Positions 49,384-60,911 of a stretch of DNA of 64,000 bases are shown here, in pieces. A program made the position numbers and the translations under genes. The stretch is taken from NCBI GenBank assembly GCA_050084985.1, contig JBITNC010000002.1, positions 20,832,001-20,896,000 on the forward strand, read 5' to 3'. This DNA comes from Nageia nagi (Eukaryota; Pinophyta). Numbering within the stretch: position 1 is the first letter of the stretch; each line of letters begins with the position of its first letter. The notes below the pieces were generated by a model. It saw only the letters and a list, made by a program, of their open reading frames with translations, was not told where the DNA came from and did not search any database.

Positions 49384-50254
49384 TGTTGAGTTTAATATAT
49401 TTCATATAAACTTGAGCATAATGAATTTGGAAAAATAAATCAATAAAGTACTCTTTAAACTAGCAATGAGAAGTAGAAACAATCACACAACAAAATAGAG
49501 ATAAGAGAGATTTAAGTGGTTCATCCAATGTGGGATACATCCATTAAGAAGCTTCCAACCCTTGTATTCACTTATCCAAGTACTCCAAGTTAAAACCAAT
49601 AGCATAACCTTGCTACAACACTCACTTTGGACCTCACTACAAATATCTCAAACTATCTCTCCAAGCTCTTCTATAAAGAGGCACCTATTAGAAAGCTCTT
49701 AGCTTTCAAACTACACAATGCAAACTTTCCAAGGCCCTTAATTTATAGATCAAATCTAATTTACATTAAACCCAATTTGAGTCAAAAATGATGTTGGGTA
49801 ACCCCTTCACTATGGGTGAGATTCCCAAGGCTTAATGATGAAGGTAGGTGGATAATTTTCTATTTTAATTCGAACTTTCATGCTCTTTATTTTCTATTTG
49901 ATGTGCTACGAATTGATTTCAATGTGAGAACCTGGTTCATCAGGCTTGGCTAGTCAATTGATACTCTCCCTATCGATTGTTCTAACAGGCCTACTGGTTG
50001 AGTTTAGTTGGTGCACTAGTAGTTCTTAATAGTCAACCCTCATCCCATCGGTTAGATTCTCACCCCACCAATTTGTGCCAGATGATCGAAAGGTAGGTGT
50101 GTGACCACTCTTTTTGCATTTACTTTGAAAAATCTATCCATTCTTGAGGTTTATTCATAATTTTGAGATCATATATATATTGCATCACCTCAAACAAGAT
50201 TATATATCATATTATTTCATCTTTTGGCTTATGAAATCAGCTCCATACTCAACA
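49384..50254 (-). repeat. Copia 5' LTR
   Basis: 871 bp direct repeat of 44486-45361. Starts TGTTGAG on the minus strand at 50254 and ends CAACA at 49384. Confidence 0.95.
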
Positions 50255-50259
50255 AATTA
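50255..50259. repeat. Target-site duplication AATTA, right of copia
   Basis: Exact copy of 44481-44485. Unit A sequence resumes after it. Confidence 0.9.
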
Positions 50260-53142
50260 TGAGAATAGTTTTTCAAAAAGATTTATAGTCATATGTTGAA
50301 ATCTCCTTTATTTGCATGCCATATCATGTAGTTTAGAATTTTAATGTAAAAATCTTATAATTGTATTTAATGAATTTATTTTTACTAAATACCATGCTTG
50401 ATTTTGGTTAAGTACCTATAATTAATGTGAGTATTGTTACTATATATTATTATGTGAGAACATGGAATGTATTTAACATTAATATCAATGAAAATTGATT
50501 TAATGTGAAGTCACTAGATAATATGACTAAGAAATGATGTTACCCTAATACCAAGGAAGAGAGGTCATTCCAAAGGGAACACAAATCCTCTTGAAGTATA
50601 TGGATTATTTTGTATTATTAATATGGATTAAGACTTAATTATAATCATATGTATCTTGGTCAAGAAAGAGTGCTTTCCTAATCCTCATTACTCGTAAGCC
50701 TCTCCTAGTACTCAAGATCAATGAACCTTGGATCCTTGGAAGATTTCGATAGTCGAAGATGGAAAGGAGCTACCTCAAAAAAGATAAATGATTAGTGAAG
50801 GTATTCAATATATTTGTAATAATATGATGTAAATTTCCTATGGTAAATACCTATGCATCACAATGTATTAATACAATCATGTAGAATTATTAATCATAAG
50901 AATAGTTATGATTCACATTGTAAACCTATTGGAAATTATCCTATGTAATGAGATGTTCATTAAGGTAATTTAAATGATACTTAGAACTTGATTTCAAAAT
51001 TATTTCCACATGGGTTGATAAATAATTATGTAAACATATATTATACACTTTGAAATATGTAAGACTAAATATCTACTTATTATAAAACAAAACAATGGCC
51101 ATGAGTGTAGATATGGATTAATGTATTTAAAGTAATAATAGGTTAAGAATGTCTCAATCCATCATGAAAATGAATTCAATAAAAGGGAAGGAATTCCCTG
51201 ATATGAATATAATCAATTGATGGCTCATTGCAACAAAAGACTTAGTAATTAAAGAATTTTGGGAAAACACTATCAATCCTTAACCATTTATAACTGGATC
51301 AAAAAGGATAACTTAGTATAAAATCAAAAGTATAAAATATACTGTAATATGGGAGAATATAACATATAGTGAGAGGCACAAATATTAGAGGAAGAAAACA
51401 TATATCTTAGTTATGAATATGAGGATAATTCTAATGTCCCTAAAGAAATCATAAGCTAAGGATGTAACCTATATTATGGACTTCGACTCAACTAGGAGAA
51501 AACATATCTATTATGAAGAAAACAAAGTCATACATATGCTACAACTAAGAGTAGATTGATAATAAATATGGTATAGCACCATGGATCCTTAGACACTTGT
51601 AAATAGATCTAGTAGGATAGTCTAGTGTCAAGATGATATGATCTATGATTCATGCATAGATAATGAATAAGAAGCTAACACATAAAAAAAGATATGTACC
51701 ATTAGGATAAAAAGGGAAAGTTGATAACTTGGTTAGAATTAAATTTTGACTCAAACCTATCATTGGTACAATTGCCTCAATGCATTGAATAAAAAATAAG
51801 CAATTGCTTCTAAGTGAAAAGAATCCTTATAGGTTTGGATGCAACTTAGTACAATAGTGAGTTTTGAAGTAAAATATATGAAGATGATCTAAATTAGCAG
51901 ATTAATGCAGGTCTCAATCTTGATGTAAACTTATGGATTATCTCAATGATGAGGATAATTATATAGAACATTTATTAGTCAAACTCTTAGCCACTAAAGA
52001 ACATGTAAAAAGAATATTCCTTGATTGGGGACCACTTTACACCACACTTCTTTGTTAGAAGTAGTTGACTTTAGTATCAACTTAAGGCTCATTATTAAAT
52101 TCTATCATGTGAAATTATTATAAAGTAGTACTTCACATGCTACACCATGTATATGGGACAATTATAGTACTTTCAAATATTCTTAGTGACTTCCTAAATA
52201 AGTTTGATTTGAAACTTCTTGCATAAGTGAATAAATTTATTATTGGTTAGATTTAAATGCAAAAGATGGTTTTTTTATCATGAATTTAGAATAAGGTAAC
52301 ATCTAATTTTTGGTACAAGAATGAAACCTCGATAATTGACCCAAGATCAATTATTTCTAAGATCGATAGGATATGGGGTGATCTTAGTTTATAATCTTGC
52401 TAAAAACTTATTGGAATATACAAGCCACTCAAGGGTATTGCTCTAATACCCATGAATACCCAAGATATGGGCATGGGGATGTTGGACCCATGGTGAGCCT
52501 AGCTGATAGATATGGATAGGCTAGTGTCTTATATCCTTGATAGGGTGTCAAATGAGGGTAGCAACTGATAAACCACAATTACTAAATGAGGATAATTTAG
52601 TAGTTATATTACTTGTAGTTTAACATAAGAGTATGAAAATTGTTCCATAGGTGATGATGCTTACCCATTCACAAAGAATATTTCCTAGGATAATCTATCT
52701 ACTCCTATGAATTAGAGGGTTATCATCGAAGGAGGATGCATAACCTAGTGGATGTACATTATCTTGGGTGATATGGGCCCCAAGTAGGAAACCACTATGC
52801 CATGACCAAAATATCCATTGCACAGTTCATGACCAAAAATTATGGGGTCACTTATAAGGCATATCTTAATGGGATGAACATTGTGGAGTGAACACCAGAA
52901 GAAACTTGATTAGGGTTGGCTAATCTAGATTTGACCAACCTTTCCATGTGAGTGTTGACTAGCTAGCAACATCAATATGCTCATATGGATCACCTAGTCC
53001 ATTCCTAGATCATTCGAGTGTTTAAAATAATAAAAAAAATTAAGTTTGAAATTTAAAAAAAAAAATTAGGTCTAAAATTTTAGGGTTTGTGATGATGGGA
53101 AATGGTGAAAACATTATCAAGAATATACGTGGTAGTGCTACA

Positions 53143-53147
53143 TTAAA
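53143..53147. repeat. Target-site duplication TTAAA, right of unit A
   Basis: Exact copy of 42523-42527. The PPR block 2 sequence resumes from here and aligns with the paralogous site at about 37090. Confidence 0.85.
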
Positions 53148-54460
53148 AAAGTATCAAAAACTAATCCAAAAGTGGTAAGTTGATAAAAAAATGCTTGTAT
53201 ACTTAGTAATTGTTCAAACCAAAAATTTAAATGCTATGTTGTATTATGTCCATAATAAGCATAATAAGATAGAAAGGTTGGATGTATTTTCCCCAAGATA
53301 ACCTATTCAAAACATCATGAATTAGATAAGTTAGAGCTACATTTAGAAGCTCTAAATAAATGTATCATAGTTATGCTTAAACATTGTTCATAATGTTACC
53401 ATATAACCAACCTAGATGCTTCAAAAATATAATATGAAATGATCCAAATTCATCATATGATAAGAAATTGTGTACTTTTAAGCAAATGCATGATGTAAGG
53501 CCTAGGAATTATTTGATGTAAACATGGCTTTATAATATTTCATTTTGTGCTATCATAGATCATTGCAGTCCAAGAGATTGCATCTTGATGAGGTGTTTTA
53601 TCAAACAAAGCATGGGTCTTTTCAATGTATCCATTTTGTACATACCATGATAGTGTGTTTGCATCATGTTATGTATATCCTGTGATCATTATAGTCCTTG
53701 AAATTATGGTATAATGAATGTCTCTAAATGCCACTTGCATCTTGTTGTTGATGTGGATTTGACAAGATGCAACTTATGTTCAAAGATATCCATTACACCA
53801 CATGGCTATAAATACTTTAATAGAATGACCAATTCTTATTGCATTAATCTTGAGATGCATTATTAGAAAATTATGCTCATATTCCTAGACCTTGTGTATT
53901 TTTCCATATTTTGCAAACATTTCTATAGGCATTTTTTAGAAAATCCATTTTATACATACCTTACAATAATTATAGACCATGAAACTGTTATGATATAGGC
54001 CATGCAATGAAGGAACCCATAACATGTTCCATTGTTCAACCTAGAAGTTAAATGCTATGTTATCTTACCTCCATAATAAGCATAATAAGATATAAAGATT
54101 GGATGTATTTCCCCTAGGATAACCTATTCAAAACATCATGAATTGGATAAGTAAGGGCTAGCTACATTTAGTAGATATATCATTGTTATGCTTCAACATA
54201 CAATCAACCTTGATGCTTCAATAGGTCACAAAGTTTAAGGGAATCCTTGTTGTAGCTATGAATTACATATCCTCTAATAATTGCATTCTAAGAAACTATG
54301 TTTGCATCATGCATATTATCAAATAATTCCCAAGCCTTATATAGTCTTCCAAATTTTACATACATGTCTATGGTCCTTTTCTAGAAAATCTATTTTTTGT
54401 GTATCCTACAATCATTACAGACCATGAAATTGTTTGCATCATGCAAAGCAATTCATTATC
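53148..54460 (-). pseudogene. Decayed PPR gene block 2, right part
   Basis: After 320 bp resembling 37090-37400, the minus strand gives the clearest PPR text in the window. ISRTIMITGYT (about 53700-53670) is followed after one stop by WYVQNGYIEKTHALFDKT (53648-53595) and PHQDAISWTAMIYDSTK (53594-53544). Further weaker copies lie at 53880-53998 and 54210-54445. The spacing of about 31-35 codons per motif fits PPR repeats of the PLS class. Stops between motifs show it is a relic. Confidence 0.8.
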
Positions 54461-54464
54461 AACA

Positions 54465-54720
54465 AGAGCACATGCCTTGATTTCCATTCTATGAGTGTAT
54501 TTGGTATTGAATCTAAATTCTTTATTAGAGCAAAGAGTTTAATATTATCAGTACCTTACTTGGTAGATAATACACTCATTTAATGTTGTGTTTATAATGA
54601 TATCATATAGACATATTTTTATGTAGAGAAAAAGTTGTTTGTCTTGGAATGGATCAAGTTTAAATTTTACATTTATCTATGATATGTAGATAGTTTTAAG
54701 GATATTTTTTTATCAAGAAT
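54465..54720. other. Junction between PPR block and CACTA relic
   Basis: About 250 bp in which neither PPR nor transposase text is readable. The 5' end of the CACTA element should lie here or further left, but no CACTA...TIR was found. Confidence 0.4.
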
Positions 54721-54721
54721 T

Positions 54722-56006
54722 ATGGAAAAAACATGGTTATATGCAACTAGAAATTGCAAGAAATATTTTTGTGGGGTTTATGAATTCATTGTATTTGCAA
54801 AAAATAATTCCATAGATACTAAAAGAATTATATATCCATATCGGAGGTGCTAAAATATGGAAACTCTTGGTTTTAAAGAGGTCTATGAGCACCTATTTTG
54901 GTATGGATTTAACAAGACATATAACATTTTTTATTTGCATAGAGACAAACAATCTACTCATGAACAATATGTGTCAAATGTGTGCACCACCATGGATGAG
55001 GGTCCAAATATCAAAAGTGTACAAGATGACATGGTTGGAATCAATTTCTTAGAGAGTGGACAAGAACTACAAGATAATGAATTGAGTTCAAATATGATCC
55101 TAATGAATTTTGTAGGTTTGTCCAAGATGTTGATAAATAACCATTATACCCAAGTTTTACAAATTACACCATATTATCAATAATAAGTAAATTATATCAT
55201 CTCAAAGCTAAACATGGTTGGACAAACAAAAGCTTTGGATATTTATTAAAATTACTGAGAGATATGCTTCCAATTAGAAATACAATTTTAAAGTCCTCAT
55301 ATGCAATGAATAAAATGATGAAGCTATTGGGATTAAATTATGTAATGATACATGCATGTAAAATGATTGTATTTTTTATTGGAAAGAATATGGAAATCTT
55401 CAAACTTGCCCAAAATGTGGTGAATCACATTGGAAAGTTGATCATCATTTGGAAAATAAATAAAATAAAAAGGTTCCTATGAAGGTGTTGAGATATTTCT
55501 CCATTTTATAGAGGTTACAAAGAACATATAGGTAAACAATTTTATTATATAAATAACTTTGTTGTTCTTGTTTCTCTCAATATTATTAGACATGGCTGAA
55601 GTGAGTTGCCTTTTTCTTGTAGCTCTACAAAGATTGTAGAGAATATGAGGTGGCATTATTAGCATAAGAGTCTAGATAGCAATATTTGACATCCAGTCGA
55701 CTCTCTAACATTACAAATGATATATTCTATATGGCCAAATTTTTCTAAAGAGCTATGTAATGTATGAATACCAATGGAAACTGATGGATTCAACCCTTTT
55801 TTTGAATTTAGTTTTTGCTACAATTGTTGGCCTATTATGTTGGTCATGTATAACATTCTACCATGGATGTTGATGAAGAGGAATTATTCAATGCTTATCT
55901 TATTAATGCCTAATCCCCAACAACTATGCATTAATATTAATATTTATCTACAACTATTAGTTGATGACTTTCTCAAACTATTGACTGATAGTGTAGAAAC
56001 ATATGA
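54722..56006 (+). pseudogene. CACTA (En/Spm) transposase, N-terminal half
   Basis: An ATG at 54722 opens the transposase-associated domain (EKTWLYATRN...FIVFAKNN...IIYPYRRC), where two cysteines of the usual CPC..C pattern have become tyrosine. After one stop it reads LGFKEVYEHLFWYGFNKTY. The TNP2 domain follows: PLYPSFTNYT, HLKAKHGWTNKSF.YLLKLLRDMLP (about 55190-55270), and METDGFNPFF with NILPWMLMK and YLQLLVDD...SVETYDT (55774-56006). Several stops break it. The protein would bind element ends and excise the transposon. The frame is cut by unit B and goes on at 60912. Confidence 0.85.
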
Positions 56007-56011
56007 CACAT
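56007..56011. repeat. Target-site duplication CACAT, left of unit B
   Basis: CACAT is repeated exactly at 60907-60911. Removing unit B plus one copy joins the two halves of the CACTA transposase at the right point of its protein sequence. Confidence 0.9.
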
Positions 56012-59000
56012 TGTAATGACCCACCCAATTGCATTGTTAAGACTCGAGTACCAATGAGGATTTAATAAGATTTATTTTGAATTATGTTATGTGATGATAA
56101 ATTTTGAATAGCAATATGCATTATTTATGTTGATTTAATACTAGCTTCAAAATTTTATGATACAAGTTATAGGTTGATTCGAGATGGAAAGTTCGATTAA
56201 ATACCCAAGGGACCAAGGGTGAATTGGTAATAGGAACAAAAGGGTAAGATTGAGGAAATGATTGGAATTGGTTCATTGAAAAAATCTAATGACCATCATA
56301 TATCATTTAGATGCATGATACAATTTTTAAGCATGATGATTGATTTTGATAATGAATGTGTGGATGTGTGTGCACTATTAAATTTACCATGCATGACGAA
56401 TGGATAACTGTAGGTAAAATGAGTGTTAAAACTTTGCTATGCATTTTTTGAAACTTATTTCAAAAAGGGAAAGAATTATTCCATTTTTTTGAATTTAAAT
56501 TTTTACTTATGGTTTTTAGTAAAATGGGGTGAAATTTAAAAGTTATAGTTAGAAAGGACTAGTGTCACTTTTGTGGATGTTATAAGGTATTTTGGTAGTT
56601 AGTGATAATAATTAAGATTTGATCTCCACTTACTTTATTTCTTTATGTTAGGTATGGGAAATAATTGACCTTAATTTGTAAGTTAATATAAAAGAGTCCA
56701 AAAATATTTCATGTCACCACACTTACCAACAAATTTAATTAAGACCTACTTCACAAAGAAATAAAACACCTACATATTTTTCCCAAAAATAATTGAAGGG
56801 GAAGAGGAGACATTTATTTAGAATTATTATAGCCACATTGGCTATAAATAAATGAGGAACCTTAGGAAAAATCAACCACTACCCTCTCATTCTTTTATTC
56901 TCAAGCTTTGGTTTTGAGCTCCATGGAGAAGAGAAGCCTCCCCTATCAAGCCTAGGTGCTTTCCTTTTTGTATCTTAGCTAATGTCTAGCTAGAATATGG
57001 ATTCATTTGTATGGTTGATGAAGATTCATGAATATATATTGATAAGGTTAAATTGCTAATAATAGTATTACCAATTACTAAAGAGACACTTTATTGTTTT
57101 CATGTGATAATACACATGTGAAGCTTATACCTATAGTTCAAAGTGGGAATAGTTTATTATCTTTATTTAAAAGTCTATTCAAAAAGGAAAAATTAGAATA
57201 TATTCTATTATTGAAGGGATAACATATTTAATTGGTAGGATAACATGTTTTAATGGTGAGGTAACATATTTTATTGATTGATAAAACTATTGTCTGTGCC
57301 TTCCATGCCATGAATGCTTTTGAGGAAGTCAGTTTTAGTAAGTCTTGAGATCTTCCTTTAACCTTTTGTCACTCTCATAAGTCTCTAAGTAAGTTTCTAG
57401 CATCCATTTTGAAGATCATGGGAAGGTGCAACAAGAAAGTGTGGAGGAAATATTGGTTCTATATTTATTTTTGTTTCCTATGGTGAGCACTGAGATATGT
57501 TACCATGTTTAGATGGATTTGTAGTTGATAGGAAATTACATTTTAAGTGTAGTTTTACTCTCAACAATTGAAAAATTAAATCCTTGCATAATACATGCAA
57601 GGAGTCATTTTGGAAGAATACACTCAAAGGTTATAGAGTTTGTCTTTGCATCTAATCATAGCATTGTTTTAAAAATCTTTATAGTCTTGTATACTTTATC
57701 AGTATCACACCATTTGAGATAGTATGCTGAGTTTGGAAAATCCTTACACCTTGGAAAGGTATTTTCAACTCATGCCTTCATTTTCTCCCTATGTAGTTGA
57801 GTTTGAACATTGTATGAGTTCTTGAGAACATCAATATATTTTAATAAACTCTCAAAGATTGATTTGAGATACCATTTCAAAACCCAAAGAGTTTGCCAAC
57901 ATTGGAATACTTTCATTGTTATATTTCTACAACTCATCAAATCCTTGCTTGGAGTCCACTATGAGTAGCATCAAGTAATAAGGTTGTTGTCCATTCAAAT
58001 GGGTAACACATTATGTCTCAGCATGCTATTCAAATAGGTAGCACATTATGTCTTATTTAGGAGTCCTCATAGAAACGTTATCAAGAAATTGCATATTTTC
58101 TTTGATGCCCAAGGTTTCTTAATGCCCCAAGATTTGGTCCAAGTACAATTTGTCTTTTAATAAGAGAAGGTTTGGCCAAAGTTTATTTGAACTCTTTAAT
58201 AGTCCACCTCCAACATAGTAAAGCTGACATTAAATTTTGTATGGTGTTAATTTGTTAATAAATTGCTAGTATAAATGATGTAATATAGTTGGTTCATTCA
58301 CATATCATTGTAATGATAAGAAGATTAATAATTGATATTGTGGTCATGACTTTGTTTTGAGTAAAATTATATTTGTTTAAAGTAATGATGAAATGGTTGT
58401 TATAATGTTAATTATAGAAAGAAGATTATTCAAGACTTAATGAGAGAATGAATAAGAGTTTTCAAATATTACAAGTGTTAAATTACTTGCCATAATTAAG
58501 GATGAATTGTGAATGATATTAGAACATTGATTGAGAAAAATTAATGTGATCAAGGAAGGGAGGTAGCCCTAGAGAAGGCATAAAATCCTCCTGAGGTTTG
58601 TAAAAGAATTAGAGGGCATATATTTAATTACATTTGCATTATGGTCAGAAGTAAAATAAAGAGGGTTATCCTAATCCTCAAACTCCTAACCTTCTTAATA
58701 CTTGAGCCAATACCTTTGATCCTTAGGAAGATTGAAAGAAGATAATGGATATTCGATATCATGAGGATAAAGATGTATTAAAGATCTCTAGAGCAAGCTT
58801 GAAAAATTTATAATGTATTTTCCAATATAATTTTATAAAGGAATCCCTTGTAAATGATAAGGGCCACCCTACATTCTTGTAATTGATTATCATCTATTTA
58901 TGCAACTTTGGTAAAACTTTCATGAAATCCTTTAAGACTTAATAGACCCTATGTTATCTACTTATTCAAAGTCTCATCAATGTTAAAGTAAAGATTATTA

Positions 59001-60906
59001 TTTGTATGAAGTAATACAAGAATATTGTGAAGGATAATAAAAGAATTCCTATGGTTTTTGCTTCTTCAATTTTGCTTATCAATGTAGAGTAAAATTTAAT
59101 ATATAGATCTACCTTATTACCCTTACAATGCAAGAAAATTATGAACAACCTTGTAGTCCTAGTCTTTATTTGTGGATAAGAGTAGGGATTGGCAAATCTT
59201 GGTAATACTATAGAAAAAGAGATCAAATTAAAATCAACTATAGAGATTGATATTATTAACATTAACCCTAAATTCTTGTAGATATACATGGTAAGTTAAT
59301 AAGAAAAGTAAAAGTTAAACCTAAATAAGGTAAGCCTAATGTTTTTAGGACACACATATGTAGTTCTCATTGAGAAAGAAAAGGTTGTTGAATTAATTGA
59401 TAAATATTAGGGACCCTAGAGTCTAATAGGGATTGAGATGGGATCAAATAGGATTAGTTTTGAGTAGTGAGTTAATTGAAATTTATTAATAAAGGAAAAC
59501 CTTATACTAGCAATAGTCATGTTCCTAAGATTCATCAATCATGTATCAAGATATGGGTTTAATGGTAAACCCTAATATAGACCCAAAATAGATATTGGAT
59601 CTTGTAGTAGGAAACCTCAAAAATAAATTAAACCCAATAATAAAGGTGGAAGATAATCTCAAAAGTAATCTAGGTTAAAGAGAAACCCTATAGGAATAGA
59701 ATTTGTTAAAAAGGGAAATTTTGGATAGATTCAATGATGAAGGAAAAATGATGTGGAATATTCATTAGTTGAACCTCCCTTGCAAAATGATAAACAAAAG
59801 AAATATGCCTTGAGTAAGGACCACTTTACATTTCACTTCCTTTATAGAAGTAGTTTACATTAATGTCATCTCAAGGCTTGTTACTAGACTCTAGCATGTG
59901 AACATTTATAAAGTAGTATTAAATACATAGTACATTAAATACATAGTACCATGTGTGTGGGATAATCGTAGTATTTATAATATTTTGTGTGACTTCCTAA
60001 ATAAGCTTGGTATTGAATCTTCCTACGTATGCTTTTCTTATTGGTTTTAATCATGAAATATGATTTGTTCTAACATCTAATGCATGGTAAGAACATGGAA
60101 CTTAGAATGCTAATACTTGATCTAGGTTCAAAATTTTAGGATCGATAGGTCATGGGTGATTTTACTTTATAATCTTACCTAAAATTAATTATGATATACA
60201 AAACACTCAAGGGTATTACTTCAATATCCATGGCTCTCCAAGATATGGGCATGGGGATGCCTAACCCCATGGTGAGATTAGATGATAGATATGGGTACGA
60301 TAGTGTCTCATATTCTCGATAGGGTGTCAAATGAGGGTAGCAATTGACAAAAATATGATTACCAAGTGAAGGTAATTTAGTAGTCATACTACTTGTAGTT
60401 TAGCACATAGGATATGTGACTACTATTCCATAGACAATGATGTTTCTCAATCATAAGGAAGTTTTCCTAGGATAAACTATCTATTCCTATGAGTTAGAGG
60501 GTTATCATCGGCTAAGGATGCATAACCTAGTAGATGTGCATTCTCTTAGGTGATATGGGCCTCAAGTAGGAAATCATTACATTGTGTCCAAAATGTATAC
60601 TATACACAATTTGTGAAGCAAAAATGGTGGGGTCACATATGAGGCATCTCCTCAATGGGATGAATGTTGTGGAGTGAACACAAAAAGAGATTTGATCAGG
60701 GTTGGTTAATCAAGAATTTAGCCAATCTTACCATGTGGGTACTGACTAGATAGTAATGTTGACATGCTCATGTGGATCACCTGGATCCATTCTTACATCA
60801 TTTGAGTGTTTAAACTAATAAAAAAAATTAGTTTTGAAATTTTAGTGTTGTTTTTGGATGTCAAGAATAGGTGAAAATTCTATCAAGAATAGGAGGATGC
60901 ATTACA
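56012..60906 (+). mobile_element. Unit B: 4.9-kb TG...CA element, probable giant solo LTR
   Basis: Same family and orientation as unit A. It starts TGTAATGACCCACCC, ends GCATTACA and is flanked by CACAT. A TATAAATA box lies at 56843, 831 bp from the left end, matching the position in unit A. Similarity to A is clear over the first kilobase, over about 58.5-58.7 kb and over 60.08-60.9 kb. The part about 57.3-58.2 kb has no counterpart in A and may be a further insertion. No protein domain was recognised. Confidence 0.7.
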
Positions 60907-60911
60907 CACAT
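60907..60911. repeat. Target-site duplication CACAT, right of unit B
   Basis: Exact copy of 56007-56011. Confidence 0.9.

Larger units (their letters stand above)
44486..50254 (-). mobile_element. Complete Ty1/copia retrotransposon, 5.77 kb, decayed
   Basis: Both LTRs (44486-45361 and 49384-50254), primer site, polypurine tract and all domains in copia order are present: gag, protease, integrase, RT, RNase H (read on the minus strand). It is inserted in unit A with a perfect 5-bp duplication, AATTA. By eye the LTRs differ at about a tenth of positions, so the insertion is old. Damage includes a changed protease active site, stops after it, a frameshift in the integrase core and stops in RT. 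It cannot move on its own. Confidence 0.95.
42528..53142 (+). mobile_element. Unit A: ~4.84-kb TG...CA element, probable giant solo LTR
   Basis: Bounded by TGTAACAACTC at the left and GTGCTACA at the right, with a 5-bp duplication TTAAA. Without the nested copia element (5769 bp plus one duplication) it measures about 4.84 kb. A second copy of the family lies at 56012-60906 with its own duplication. No sequence from the start recurs near the end, and no gag or pol is present, so the whole unit behaves like one long LTR. A TATAAAT box lies at 43341, 813 bp from the left end. Alternatives are a large non-autonomous element without visible LTRs. Plus orientation is assigned from the TATA box. 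Confidence 0.7.
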
